Assembly: GCA_023053685.1 (NCBI GenBank)
Contig: JALIGW010000059.1
Span: 3,295,501-3,359,500 of the forward strand
DNA: 64,000 nucleotides
Direction: 5' to 3'
Source: Diadophis punctatus similis
Taxonomy: Eukaryota; Chordata; Lepidosauria; Squamata; Dipsadidae
Below the pieces are notes generated by a model. It was not told the origin of the DNA and did no database searches. It was given only the letters and a program-made list of their open reading frames with translations. The position numbers were made by a program, and so were the translations under genes. Shown here piece after piece: positions 1 to 11,420 of the stretch. The stretch's first letter is position 1; each line of letters opens with the position of its first letter.

Positions 1-1
1 A

Positions 2-378
2 TTGAATGATATTGATGAAGTTTATTGAGTACATATCAGATATGCGATGAGACATAACCTCCCAAGAGAAGGCCATGTGAGATTTACCAAAAAGGCTCGG
101 AGAATGGAACTGTTACAAAAACTGAGAAACACTACTTTTAGATATAAAGAGAAAGAGATTGCTGTTTTAAAACAAGTACCAAGAAGAGTGCGAGATTTAA
201 GAAGAGAATATCATTTTCTGACAAAGAAATTAATTGAAAGAGGAGTGAATTTCCGATGGTTGGTTCCAGAAGACATAACGTTAGTTTGGCAAGGACAAAG
301 ATTGAGATTGGATACAGTGAATAAAGCAGAATTTTTTTACAGACATAATTTTATACAGACAAAAGAAGGAATAAGAGA

Positions 379-430
<52 letters not shown>

Positions 431-445
431 CAAATTACTGGATGA
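2..445 (+). pseudogene. L1-A ORF1p C-terminal domain fragment
   Basis: This is the C-terminal nucleic-acid-binding domain of an L1 ORF1 protein, the RNA-binding partner of the reverse transcriptase in the L1 RNP. The conserved block LPREGHVRF is followed by a basic region and FRWLVPEDITLVWQG, the same pattern as the ORF1 proteins at 14654 and 60382 in this window. The coiled coil and RRM lie off the left edge. An in-frame TGA at about 29-31, where the related copies have Arg (VYRVHT), breaks the ORF. The reading frame then runs into the GA repeat and ends. Confidence 0.88.
382..428 (+). repeat. (GA)n microsatellite
   Basis: About 23 GA dinucleotides with no interruption, inside the 3' part of L1-A ORF1. 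It has probably expanded from the purine-rich, Glu/Arg-coding tail that ORF1 of related copies also has here. Confidence 0.97.
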
Positions 446-608
446 GGCAGCTGGAGGACAAGAACAACAACCAACTGAACAAAGACTGGAGATATCGGAG
501 AAGGAATGGGAAACAACAATGTCAGAGTTTAAAGAACAGAGAGAAATGAGAATGACAAGATCGGCAAAAGATCGGCAAAAGCCATAGAATAGGAAAAATA
601 AAATAAAC

Positions 609-2024
609 ATGGATCAAGAAATTAGAATGATTTCGATAAATGTAAATGGACTTAACTCACCAATTAAGAGAAATAGAATATTTAATAAACTTAAAAAATT
701 GAATTTGGATATAATTTGCCTACAGGAAGTACATATTAAAAAACAGCATAAAAAATTACTTGAGAATAAAAGACTGGGAGAATTGTACTCAACATTAATA
801 GATCAAAGTAAAAGAGGAGTGGTTTTATATATACAAAAGAAAATAGACTCAAAAAACATATACAGATGAAGAAGGGGAAATTTTAATGGTAGAGATAATG
901 ACGAATAATCAAAAGATATTATTGATTGCAATATATGCTCCAAATGAAAATCAAGATTTATTTTACTCAAAATTACATAAGAAAATTAATTAGTTACATT
1001 ATGAGAATATATGCTTGGTAGGAGATTTCAATGCGATTGTAAGATTGGATTTGGACTATAAAACAAGCAAGGAAAATAAAAGACAAAGGAAAACTTTACC
1101 AAAAGCCTTTTTTAATATGGTGAAGGAGTGGAATTTGATTGCTGTATGGAGAGAGACACTTTAAAGAAAACCAATTTACGTTTTATTCTCCCAGACATAA
1201 GTCTTGGTCGAGAATTGATATGGTATGGACAACTATGGACTTGATAACTGAACTAAAAAAAAATATTGAACCCAATGTATGGGCGGATCATAATCCAATT
1301 TTTATTATATGGAGAGGAAAAACGAAAAAGATAAGATGGACATTGAAGCGAGAAATATTACAGGAAAAAGACTTTGAATTATTTGTAGAGAAAGAAATGA
1401 GTTTCTTTTTCCAAGAAAACAGAAAGGAAGGTACTACTTTATGGGATACATCTAAAGCATATTTTAGAGGATTGGTGATGACATATATGAGTAAGAGAAA
1501 TAAAGAGAAGAAAACTATCAAAAGAAAACTTGAAATGGAATATAGAGATTTATAAAAGAAACAATTATATCCGCAAGATTTGAAAATTCAAGAAATGATG
1601 GATTTAAAGAAACAAATTAAATATGATAGAAAACGAAGAGGTAGCAAGGACTATCAAAATATCAAAACAGAACTTCTTTGAGAATGCAAATAAACCGGGA
1701 AGATGGTTGGCCTATAAAATGAGGAAAGAGAGAGAAAAAAATGGATTAGAAATTAGAAAATGAAGAGGGAGAACTACACTATAATGAAGAAGAGAAAAAG
1801 AAAATAGTATGGAGATATTATAAAGAATTATATAAGCAAGAGAAAATTGAGGACAAGAAAATATCTCAATATTTGGAGAAGGCAGATACCAGAAAAATAT
1901 AGAAACATGCTTGAAGAGAAAATCACAATGATGGAATTAGTGGAAGCTATCAAGAAACAGAAAAATGGTAAAGCACCAGGACCAGATGGGCTTCCAGCAG
2001 AAGTATATAAAACCTTTGAAGAAG
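609..2024 (+). pseudogene. L1-A ORF2: endonuclease domain and start of RT, broken
   Basis: ORF2 starts at the ATG at 609 with the apurinic-like endonuclease: SINVNGLNSPIKR, then IICLQEVHI with the catalytic Glu, later the GDFNA-type motif, SWSRIDM and the WADHNPI block with the catalytic Asp-His. A frameshift just before 869 ends the first frame. The domain resumes at 1139-1555 in another frame, and more breaks follow. The RT entry motif GKAPGPDGLPAEVY is at about 1970-2010. Not functional in this copy. Confidence 0.92.
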
Positions 2025-2026
2025 TA

Positions 2027-4032
2027 CCGTATTTTTCGGAGTATAAGACGCACCTTTTTACCCCCCAAAAGAGGGTTAAAATTTGGGTGAGTCTTATACA
2101 CCGAATGTAGCCCCCACCCACCCGCCGGCCCCACCTGTCAAAGGTTTTCACCCTCAGCGCATCGCATTTTCGGGCGGTTCCAGGCGGCGGGGATCCTCAC
2201 TTCCACTCGGTGGTTTAAAATAAACCCTATCACCCTATGGGCATTTAACTGGAGTGGGTGGGTGGGGGATGATTTCCATGGGAGCAGAAGAGGGACTTTG
2301 CACCGAAGGCTCCGCCGGCGCTAGCGGGCACCAGCAGGTTGAGCGGAGCCTATGCCATGGAGGAACCCCCCACCCCATGCCTTCCCCCCTCTCCCCCACC
2401 GCCGGCTGCTTTGCCTTTCTCCACGCGTGGTGCGGAAGGACTAGGAGGGGAGCCTGGGGAGGGGGGAAAGAGAGCATGGAATGCAGGGATCCATCCTCCC
2501 CAATCCTGATCAAGCAGTCTTCGGAGGCCAGCTGCCAGGGGTGCGATCCGTGTGGTTCTCCGGCCAGGAAACTTTGTAATGGGAAGAGTAGAGGGGGGGG
2601 GAACCCCTCCAGCTGCGAAGCCCGCACTGGACAACAGGAGCCAAAGCAGCCTTCCAAAAGCAAGGTTTTTGGAATCAGGGAGGAAAGTTTGGACGAGGCT
2701 AGGAGCAGGTGCGTCTCTCAACTTCCAAAGCCGTTTGAGTTCCATTTCACTGATTGCTCTCATGAGAACTCCGCTGCTGCTAAGGCTGCTTGTGAGATGG
2801 AAGGGTTTGTCCAGGTGCATGTGGTGCAAGGCGTGGGGTAAACTAGCCGCAGTGATGCTTTACCATTGTTGCAATTCCAATTTCTGCGATCGGGACGCAG
2901 GGTGCGTTACAGCGCTAGCACCGCGCCAGGCAAACGTCTCCTGTTTTACCCGCTTTCAGTGATTCAGTGGGAACCACAACCTCGCGCCCTGCGTCCTGAT
3001 AGCAGAAATCAGAATTGCAACAAATGGCTTTCCTCCCCGATTTCAAAAACCTTGCTTTTAGAAGGCTGCTTCGGCTCCTGTCTCCCAGTGTGGGTTTCGC
3101 AGCTGGAGGGGTCCCCCCCCTTCCCATTACGAAGTTTCCTGGCCGGAGAAACACACAGATTGCGCCGCTGGCAGCTGGCCTCCAAGGACTGCTTGATCAG
3201 GATGGGGAGGATGGATCCCCCCATTCCATGCTCTTCCCCACCCCCGGGCTCCTCTTCGAGCCCTCCCCCACCATGTGCAGAGAAAGGTGAAGCAGCCGGC
3301 GGCAGGGGAGGGGGGAAGGCACGGGGTGGGAGGTTCCTCCATGGTGCAGGCGGCTCTGCTCAACCTGCTGGTGCCCTTTGGCGCCAGCAGCTTCCCCATC
3401 CAGGTGAAGCACGATCTTCAACCGGGCATGTGGAAGCCAAAAAAGTGCATTGTGTTTCAGGCGGCAGGCAGTTCCAGCCGGTGCTGCCACCCGAAAATGC
3501 TTTCCTAACCTGGTTCCCCGATGCACACGCCCTCCTCCTCCTTCTCCGCAGACTCACTTTCCCTTTCCTCCTGGCCAGATCCATCTCCTGGGCCAGGAGC
3601 AGAAGCCGACTGCCCTCTGCCTGGGTTGTCTGGAGAAGGGGCAGGCAAAGCCCAGCAATGTGTTTATGAGATGGCAGCATCCAGGAGGACTGAAGTGCTG
3701 TGTCTCTATCAGACCTTGCTGCGAGAAAGCCAGGCTTTCAATGCCTACATCTATAGGTAGGAAGCCTTCGTGCCAAGTCTCTCTTCTTCCCCCATGAAAA
3801 TCATCCCCCACCCCACCCCACCCACTCCAGTTAAATGCCCATATGGTGATAGGGTTTGTTTTAAATGGATAAAAAGTTCTGTGCTGCTCGTTATCAAAAT
3901 CCGAGTGGAAGTGAGGATGCCACTGATCCTGATGCTGGTAGGCAGAGGCAGAATTGTTTTTTTCTTGTTTTGCTGCCCAAAAATTAAGGTGCGTCTTATA
4001 CTCCAGTGCGTCTTATACTCCGAAAAATGCGG
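2027..4032 (-). mobile_element. TA-site DNA transposon, element I (non-autonomous, foldback)
   Basis: About 2-kb element bounded by inverted ends CCGTATTTTTCGGAGTATAA and its complement, flanked by TA on both sides (2025-2026, 4033-4034). Removal restores the L1-A reading frame. No transposase is seen. The core is very GC- and CpG-rich and folds back on itself: 2250-2900 is complementary in stretches to about 2985-3420. The two ends differ: one (2027-2108) makes a local stem, the other (3980-4032) carries a tandem subterminal repeat. TA duplication suggests the Tc1/mariner superfamily or a relative; the family is not named. Orientation is opposite to element II. Confidence 0.85.
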
Positions 4033-5644
4033 TATTTGGATTGGTTATGCTGGATTTATTTAATGAATTGATGCTAGAAGCAAAAATCCCGGAGACATGG
4101 ACAGAGGCTTTTATAACTTTGATACCAAAGGAAGATATGGATTTACAAAAAGTTAAAAATTATAGACCCATTTCACTATTGAATGTGGATTATAAAATAT
4201 TTGTAGCAATAATAGCGAATAGACTTAAAATTTTTCTTAATGAATTTATCCATGTGGATCAAAACGGATTTCTCCCTAAAAGACAGATAAGAGATAACAT
4301 GCGTATAATTTTGAATACTATAGAGTACTATGAACAACATCCTGAGAAGCAAGTGGCGTTAATGTTTTTGGATGCACAGAAAGCATTTGATAATGTAAAA
4401 TTTCTTGGAGTAATAAAAGCAATTTATAGTAAACAAACAGCAAGAATAATAATGAATGGAGAAATGACTGAGAAGGAAGATAATGCTAAAGGAACGAGGC
4501 AAGGATGCCCATTATCACCATTGTTATTTATTTTGACACTAGAAGTATTAAACAGGAATATAAGGGATGATAATGAGATTACAGGAATTAAGATTAGAAA
4601 AGAAGAATGTAAATTACAAGCATTTGCGGATGACTTAGCGTTCCTACTAGAAGATGCCACTAGAAGTTCCTACTAGCGTTCCTACTAGAAGATGCCACTC
4701 AATTCAGGACCAAAACTTTTATACCAAATTGAGAATTATGGAGAGGTGGCTGGATTGAAAATAAATAAAGATAAGACGAAAATGATTGTTAAAAATATGA
4801 CAGAAAAGCAAAAAATGGAATTGATAGAGGTCTTAGACATACAAATAACAAAAAAGTAAGATATTTGGGGATTCAATTATCAGCAAGGTGCTCAACACTT
4901 AAAGAAGATAATTATTTAAAACTTAAAAAACAGATTGAGAAAGATATGGAAAAATGGAAAAATCTTCAATTGTCATTAATGAGTAGAATTGCTCTAATCA
5001 AGATGAATATATTACGTTTACTTTTTTTATTTTCAACGATACCAATAAAATTAGATAAACTTTTTTTCAATGAAATTAATAAAATAACGAAATTTATTTG
5101 GCAAGGGAAAAGACCGAGGATTAGTTTGAAAATGCTACAAGATGCAAGAATAAGAGGTAGCTTTGGTCTTCCTAATTGGGAGTTGTATTATCAAGCAACA
5201 GCAATGACATGGATTAAAGAATGGATTTTGCTTAGAAATAAAAGACTTTTACTATTAGAAGGACATGATCTACAAATTGGATGGCACACACTTATTTGGT
5301 ATGGAGGAAATAAGATACATAGCTATTTCCAGAGACACAGCATAAGGAACTCGTTATTTTTAGTTTGGGAAAAAATAAAAAAATAAACACTATATAAAAA
5401 TATCTTATTGGATATCGACACTAGAAACTTTGATACACCCAAGTAGAATAGATTGGAATAATATTACGAGATACAATGATATTTTATCAAAGATGGACAA
5501 GTTGAAATCCGTCACAGAACTAGAGAATCAATGTATAAAAATGGATTGGTACCTGAGGATGCAATTACAAGCAAGATTTGAAAAGGATAGTAAAGTAGAA
5601 GGAATTAATTTGGAAAAAACAGAACTAGATGAAATATTAACAGG
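4033..5644 (+). pseudogene. L1-A ORF2: reverse transcriptase and downstream part
   Basis: Continuation of L1-A ORF2. Visible RT blocks are YRPISLLNVDYKIF, NGFLPKRQIRDN, the FLDAQKAFDN palm Asp, GTRQGCPLSPLLF and the catalytic FADD in AFADDLAFLL (about 4620-4650). A short tandem duplication at about 4652-4697 sits right after FADD. Past the RT, FIWQGKRPRI and LPNWELYYQA continue as in L1-C. There are several frameshifts. The piece stops at the 13-bp TSD (5632-5644) of the L1-B insertion, and the same frame resumes at 17579. Confidence 0.92.
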
Positions 5645-5645
5645 G

Positions 5646-5653
5646 TGACGTCA
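5646..5653. promoter_or_regulatory. CRE palindrome at the 5' end of L1-B
   Basis: A perfect TGACGTCA (cAMP-response-element consensus, bound by CREB/ATF proteins) begins 2 bp inside L1-B. It is placed where an internal LINE promoter would start transcription. Function is inferred from position only. Confidence 0.55.
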
Positions 5654-6163
5654 CTGTGCAAGGAAGCAAGGGAACAGGGCTCTGTTCCCGAAGCTTTTAT
5701 TTTCTTATCAGGGGGCCCTTTTATGGCACGTTCGGACTCAGAGGGACCAAACGCTGGAGAGGGGACGAGCCGGAGTCCAAGAGGCAACCCGCAATTCCCT
5801 TGTAGGACAAGGACAAACCCCTCAACCCCGATAAGAAAAGCAGCTGGCATTTTGCTGGCCATAGCAGTGACAACCACACGGAAGGAGAAGAGTGAGAAAT
5901 AAGCCAAATCGGAGAAGTGAAAGATTATCCGAAAATCAGCTGTATTTGATGATTAGATTGAGAGAGCTCAATTTAAACTGATGGATTGAAGCGGCGACCA
6001 AGAAGGAGGAACTGAAACAAAATGCCATGAAGCTTCGAAGAGTCACGGTAAGAGTGACTGTGCAAAAAAAAAAAAGGGTTTGTTTGGCGAGAGGATTCAA
6101 GCTCCGAAATGAAAATTGGAAATAAGGGATAAAAAGATTTAATCTTACTTAAAATGTAAAATA
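5654..6163 (+). other. L1-B 5'UTR, first part
   Basis: GC-richer than the rest of L1-B, with no long coding potential. It shows an acggaaggagaagagtgag purine tract, then a short A run at about 6065. It ends at the TA where element II inserted. Confidence 0.6.
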
Positions 6164-7808
6164 GCGTATTTTTCGGAGTATAAGACGCACCGGAGTATAA
6201 GACGCACCTTAATTTTTTGGGAGCAAAACAAGAAAAAAACAATTCTGCCTCTGCCTACCAGCATCAGGATCAGCTGCGTCCTCACTTCCACTCGGATTTT
6301 GATAATGAGCAGCACAGATCTTTTTATCCATTTAAAACAAACCCTATCACCATATGGGCATTTAACTAGAGTGGGTAGGGTGGCATTAAGGGCAAACCAA
6401 CTTGCAAAAGAGCAATATGTCATTATTGATTAATTATAAATAAGGATAACAGCCCTATGCTAATTTGTTAAAATAGGCTCATTCAACAAAGTGAGGATTT
6501 ATTCCTCAGGATTTACTTGCATGTTTCTAGAATGGAATTTTATCACTAGGTCCATCCATAATGAATGATTAAGTGGTTTCCTCTTTTGATTTCTTCTAAG
6601 TGCCATAGAGAATGGACAAGGGTGCGAATAGGGGCAAGACCAGAGCAAAGCTTAACTTTTGAAATGGAGGGCTGGGAATTACCTGTCCTCTGATGATGGA
6701 ATGGGATACACAAAGGGGAAATCAACTAGGGCAGCCAAGAACAGGCTGTCCTGAAGTAATAAAGGCAACGTAAGCAGATCTTCAGTTGCAGACGTTGGGG
6801 GGAGCTGCATTTCCTAAAATTGTTATTTTAAATCCGCGTGGATTTAGCTCTTTTGTCGGCGAGGCTTTTCCAGCCTTGAGTGTCTTACACACACACACCT
6901 CTTCCCCCAAACTCCGCTTCTGAGCGCTGCTCGAGCACCCCATGGTGTGGTTATAGCACCGACATCCCAAGGGCACAGGCTCCCAAGGCACCCAGGTGAG
7001 TTTTCTCGGCTGTGGCTACAGGTGAGACCCCGGCGAGTCCGCTCTCCGCTTCCTGCCAGGAAAGGAATATGCACAGGTGGTTCCTCCTCGGATGTGTAAA
7101 AAAGCCCAACCAAAGCACACCTCTCCCCTCCCTCCTGCGTTGCACTGGCAGAGCAACTCACCCTTGTCCGCTCGCGCGGGAGAGTGTTTATTGCTCCGGC
7201 TCGGTTGCCATAAGAACAGCTCAGTGAGGGGTAATTTCCAACAAGCCTCCTCTCATATTTTTGGCATGCCCGGTCTTGGTGCGGGGCGCAGGGACAGCAA
7301 GGGAGTTAATGGCAGCCACGTGCGGCGATTTTGCTAAATGGGCTGAAGGAAGCCTATCCTGCCTGGGGCGTTTCGCCAAGCGGCCCCTCCTCCCCATCCA
7401 ACTTTTGTTGATTCCAGGCATACACAATCCCCAAATCCTTTCTGACAATACAGAGGTAATTTTCAACAGCTCTTCGCTGCTTTTTCATAATGCTTCAGAT
7501 AATCTGAATTAACAAAAACTTCCATTTTTCCGCTTCCAGCAGGTTGAGCGGAGCCTGTGCTATGGAGGAACCCCCCCACCCCGTGCCTTCTCCCTTGCTC
7601 TGCACGTGGTGGGGAAGAGAGCATGGAAGTGGAAGTGAGGATCCCCACCACCTGGAACCGCCCAAAAATGCAACGCACGGAGGCTGAAAACCTCAGAAAG
7701 CTGGGGGCCGGCAGGTGGGTGGGGCTACATTCGGTGTATAAGACGCACCCAAATTTTCACCCTCTTTTGGGGGGTAAAAAGGTGCGTCTTATACTCCGAA
7801 AAATACGG
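6164..7808 (+). mobile_element. TA-site DNA transposon, element II
   Basis: Same family as element I, in the opposite orientation, within the L1-B 5'UTR. TA flanks lie at 6162-6163 and 7809-7810. The left end carries the subterminal repeat ggagtataagacgcacc twice in tandem. The right end (7728-7808) has two inverted copies of it that would form a stem around a GGGG/CCCC-rich loop. Parts of the GC-rich core (7540-7640) match the core of element I. No transposase. Confidence 0.85.
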
Positions 7809-8798
7809 TACTTGGCTCGTTACCCTATGATTTTTTTTGGCTCTGTTGGAGAAACTTAACACGAAGAAATAGAGAGATCGTGAATCTAACAGACATCCGG
7901 TAGCCATTACTAGACTTTTACAAAACGAACTCTTAAAGGTACAGTGAGATATAAAAATTATTATTGACTTACAAATAAGGACTTTATTTTGAAAGAATTA
8001 TTAAGAGAAGAAAGAACCAGAACAATAATGATTGTTATCTTGGTGAGAAGGAAAAATCGAGCCATAGAATTGTAGTGCAGAAGAAGAGGAACGAAAGATT
8101 GGCTGAGTATATTCAGAAACTGTAAAATTTGTTGAGAGTAACTTACCAAAAGAATTTTGAATCAACCTCATTTAAAAATCTAAAATACATGGCTATTTCC
8201 CTTGGGAGCTTCCCTCGTCTCTGTTGAAGAAAAGCAATACAAAGAAATACTAACAGACATTCGGCAGCCATTACCAGAATAACATGCAACGAACTCTTAA
8301 AGGAACGGTGAGAGACAAAAACTACTGTATTTTTTGGAGTATAAGACGCACCGGAGTATAAGACGCACCTTAGTTTTGGGGGAGGAAAACAAGGAAAAAA
8401 GGCCTATGCCTCCAAGCACTTTGCCAAACAGCAAACAGCACAGATGATATACACTGTTTGCTGTGTATTTCTGTGCATGTGTGCCTGACCCACAGAAATA
8501 GCAAAGAATTGGAGAAATGTACATTATGCCAGAAAGTTTTCTTAAATGTAGTCACACTAACTCCTCCCAATTATTTAAATAGATCTACTCCAAGGTAAGT
8601 CAGGATTTAACTCTAATACTAAACAGGACACTGTTACATTTCAGACTATACTTGTACAGAGCTGTTAAAATTAATTAAAATTTCTGGAAGTATACATTAT
8701 TCTCTGTTATTTAAAAGAAGATACAATAGCACTGGGCCTCTTCAGAGCAAGCATTTATTTTAAAAAGCTTCTTTATTTTGTTAAGTTGTCTAGATTTA

Positions 8799-8930
8799 CA
8801 GGGGTCTCCAACCTTGGCAACTTTAAGACTTGTGGACTTCAACTCCCAGAATTCCACAGCCAGCAAAGCTAACAAAGCTGGCTGTGGAATTCTGGGAGTT
8901 GAAGTCCACAAGTCTTAAAATTGCCCCTGG
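8799..8930. mobile_element. Hairpin MITE, degenerate right end (hAT-like)
   Basis: Near-palindrome that starts caggggtctccaacc and is built on the inverted pair cttcaactcccagaattcc / ggaattctgggagttgaag. It belongs to the same family as 8939-9074 and 43820-43954, but its right terminus is eroded and no clear TSD remains. Confidence 0.65.
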
Positions 8931-8938
8931 CCCTAGAA

Positions 8939-9074
8939 CAGTGTTTCCCAACCTTGGCAACTTGAAGATATCTGGACTTCAACTCCCAGAATTCCCCAGC
9001 CAGCATTCGCTGGCTGGGGAATTCTGGGAGTTGAAGTCCAGATATCTTCAAGTTGCCAAGGTTGGGAAACACTG
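8939..9074. mobile_element. Hairpin MITE with hAT-type ends
   Basis: A 136-bp palindrome that starts cagtgtttcccaacc and ends in its complement, with arms almost perfect to the centre. Flanking 8-mers are ccctagaa (8931-8938) and ctctagaa (9075-9082), 7 of 8 identical, as expected for a hAT-superfamily TSD. The uninterrupted target can be read in the right arm of element III. Confidence 0.85.
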
Positions 9075-9875
9075 CTCTAGAACAATAATAAAGCAGTCTT
9101 TAAAAAATAAGTCTAATAATTTGAACATTCTACAGACATTTATAGTTATTCACTTACCCCCTTGCATCCAGTTCAGCAGAAAATAAAAATCTGCGTGTCT
9201 CTCCCACCTATTTGCCTCTTTGCAGTTTCAGTTTCATTTTAGCACGGCAAATGGCAAATCAGCTGGGGATCGGGAAGCTGCTAAGGACTTGCTTGTCTTA
9301 ACAGGCTCTTCCCGGTTTGCTGCAAACAGGTAAATTGCTGGAAGACAGAGGCCAAAGGGTGGGGGTGGGTGCGGCTACATTTGGTGTATAAGACGCACCC
9401 AAGTTTTCACCCTCTTTTTGGGGGTAAAAAGGTGTGTCTTGTACTCCAAAAAATACGGTAAGTTAATAACTATAAATGTTTGTAGTGTTCAAATTATTAG
9501 ACTTATTTTTTAAAGACTGCTTTATTATTGTTCTAGACAACTTAATAAAATGAAGAAGCTTTTTAAAATAAATGCTTGCTCTGAAGAGGCCCAGTGCTTT
9601 TGTATCTTCTTTTAAATAGCAGAGAATGTATACTTCCAGAAAGCCACATCAAATTTAAACATCTGTAAAAGTATAATCTGAAATGTAACAGTGTCCTGTT
9701 TAGTATTAAGATAAGGCAGCTGAGTAATAGAGTAGATCTATTTAAATAATTGGGAGGAGTTAGTGTGATTACATTTAAGAAAACTTTCTGGCATTATGTA
9801 CATTTCTCCAATTCTTTGCTATTTCTATGGGTCAAGCAGACATGCACAGAAATACACAGCAAACAGTGTATATCA

Positions 9876-10291
9876 CAGTGATGGCGAACCTATGGCACGC
9901 GTGCCACAGGTGGCACGCGGAGCCTTATCTGCCGGTACGTGAGCCATTGCCCTAGCTCAGCTCCAGCACGCATGTGCGCGCTGGCCAGCTGATTTTTGGC
10001 TCACGTGGAGTCTCTGGAAGGGCATTTTCGGCCTCTGGAAGGCCTCCGGGGGGGGGGAGAGGGCGTTTTCGCCCTCCCCAGGCTCTAGGGAAGCCTCTGG
10101 AGCCTGGGGAGGATGCAAAACGGACCTACCGGGCCCACCCGAAGTCGGGAAATGGGGGAGCGGAGGGGATCGTGCGCACATGCATGGGGGGCGGGGCAGC
10201 ATTGAATTATGGGTGTGGGCACTCGAGCGTGTGCAATAGCGCGCGTGCGTGTGCTTTCGGCACCCGAGAAAAAGAAGGTTCGCCATCACTG
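9876..10291 (+). mobile_element. Non-autonomous hAT element, copy A
   Basis: A 416-bp element with ends cagtgatggcgaacc and ggttcgccatcactg and a perfect 8-bp TSD, gtatatca (9868-9875, 10292-10299). The body is GC-rich with no transposase. Same family as 15408-15805 and 16253-16677. It sits in the right arm of element III; the left arm lacks it. Confidence 0.95.
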
Positions 10292-11420
10292 GTATATCAT
10301 CTGTACTGTTTGCTGTTTGGCAAATTGCTGGGAGGCAGAGGCCTTTTTTCCTTGTTTTCCTCCCCCAAAACTAAGGTGTGTCTTATACTCCGGTGCGTCT
10401 TATACTCCGAAAAATACGGTATACTGGATTTACAAGCAAGCTTTTTACTTTGAAGGAACTATTAAAAGAAGAAAGACTCAGAACAATAAAGCTTTTATTT
10501 TGTGGAGAAGGAAAAACTTAAAGATAGATTCTAACTACTCTCAGAGGAAAGATATAGCGAACTGACTGATATTGTTAGAAATACTTAAATATTTAATTAT
10601 TTATACTTATAGTTATACAGTGGGGAAAAAAGTATTTAGTCAGCCACCAATTGTGCAAGTTCTCCCACTTAAAAAGATGAGAGGGGCCTGTAATTGACAT
10701 CATAGGTAGACCTCAACTATGAGAGACAAAATGAGAAAACAAATCCCGACAATCACATTGTCTGATTTGGAAAGAATTTATTTGCAAATTATGGTGGGAA
10801 ATAAGTATTTGGTCAATATCAAAAGTTCATCTCAATACTTTGTTATACTGTATATCCATTGTTGGCAATGACAGAGGTCAAACGTTTTCTGTAAGTCTTC
10901 ACAAGGTTGGCACACACTGTTGCTGGTATGTTGGCCCATTCCTCCATGCAGATCTCCTCTAGAGCAGTGATGTTTTGGGGCTGTCACTGGGCAACACGGA
11001 CTTTCAACTCCCTCCAAAGGTTTTCTATGGGGTTGAGATCTGGAGACTGGCTAGGCTGGGCCAGACCTTGAAATGCTTCTTACGAAGCCACTCCTTCGTT
11101 GCCCAGGCGGTGTGTTTGGGATCACTGTCATGCTGAAAGACCCAGCCACGTTTCATCTTCAATGCCCTTGCTGATGGAAGGAGGTTTGCACTCAAAATCT
11201 CACGATACATGGCCCCATTCATTCTTTCCTGTACACGGATCAGTCGTCCTGGTCCCTTTGCAGAGAAACAGCCCCAAAGCATGATGTTGCCACCCCCATG
11301 CTTCGCAGTAGGTATGGTGTTCTTTGGATGCAACTCCGCATTCTCTCTCCTCCAAACACGACGAGGTGTGTTTCTACCAAACAGTTCTACTTTGCTTTCA
11401 CCTGACCATATGACATTCAG

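Larger units (their letters stand above)
1..2026 (+). mobile_element. L1-A LINE, segment 1 (ORF1 end to mid ORF2)
   Basis: First of three pieces of one L1-clade LINE; the others are 4033-5644 and 17566-18651. It runs off the left edge inside ORF1, then holds a GA microsatellite, the ORF1-ORF2 spacer, the endonuclease domain and the start of reverse transcriptase. Decay is moderate: several stops and frameshifts. The piece ends at a TA dinucleotide (2025-2026) where a DNA transposon inserted. Taking that out joins codons for EE and VFGLVMLDLF in frame, which proves the pieces are one element. Confidence 0.93.
8325..10419. mobile_element. TA-site DNA transposon, element III (inverted double copy)
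   Basis: TA flanks lie at 8323-8324 and 10420-10421. The left part, 8325-9460, looks like a complete element with the tandem-repeat end on the left and the stem-type end on the right (9370-9460). Immediately after it, 9461-10419 repeats 8325 to about 9150 in inverted orientation, so both outer ends are of the same type. Shared segments include aaatagcaaagaattggaga and its complement. The left arm holds two hairpin elements (8799-9074); the right arm holds a hAT element (9876-10291). Confidence 0.85.
7840..10617 (+). repeat. L1-B 5'UTR tandem modules (about 375 bp), interrupted
   Basis: Two diverged copies of a module in direct tandem. One starts at about 7845 (ctctgttggagaaac), the next at about 8218 (ctctgttgaagaaaag), about 373 bp apart. 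Each continues with a gcagccattac-like stretch, gaactcttaaagg, then gaagaaagaaccagaacaat. The second is split by element III (8325-10419) and resumes at 10422. The layout resembles the tandem promoter monomers known from some mammalian L1 5'UTRs. Confidence 0.7.

Noticed and set aside
2254..3680. Several overlapping open frames of 100-270 codons on both strands in the GC-rich core of element I
   Set aside because: They are in all frames, low-complexity (Pro, Ser, Gly, Arg), mirror each other across the foldback and lie inside a transposon. High GC explains the lack of stops.
8325..10421. Regarding the repeated hairpins here as a CRISPR array or satellite
   Set aside because: Copies are few, palindromic, have hAT-type ends and TSDs, and the genome is a vertebrate one.
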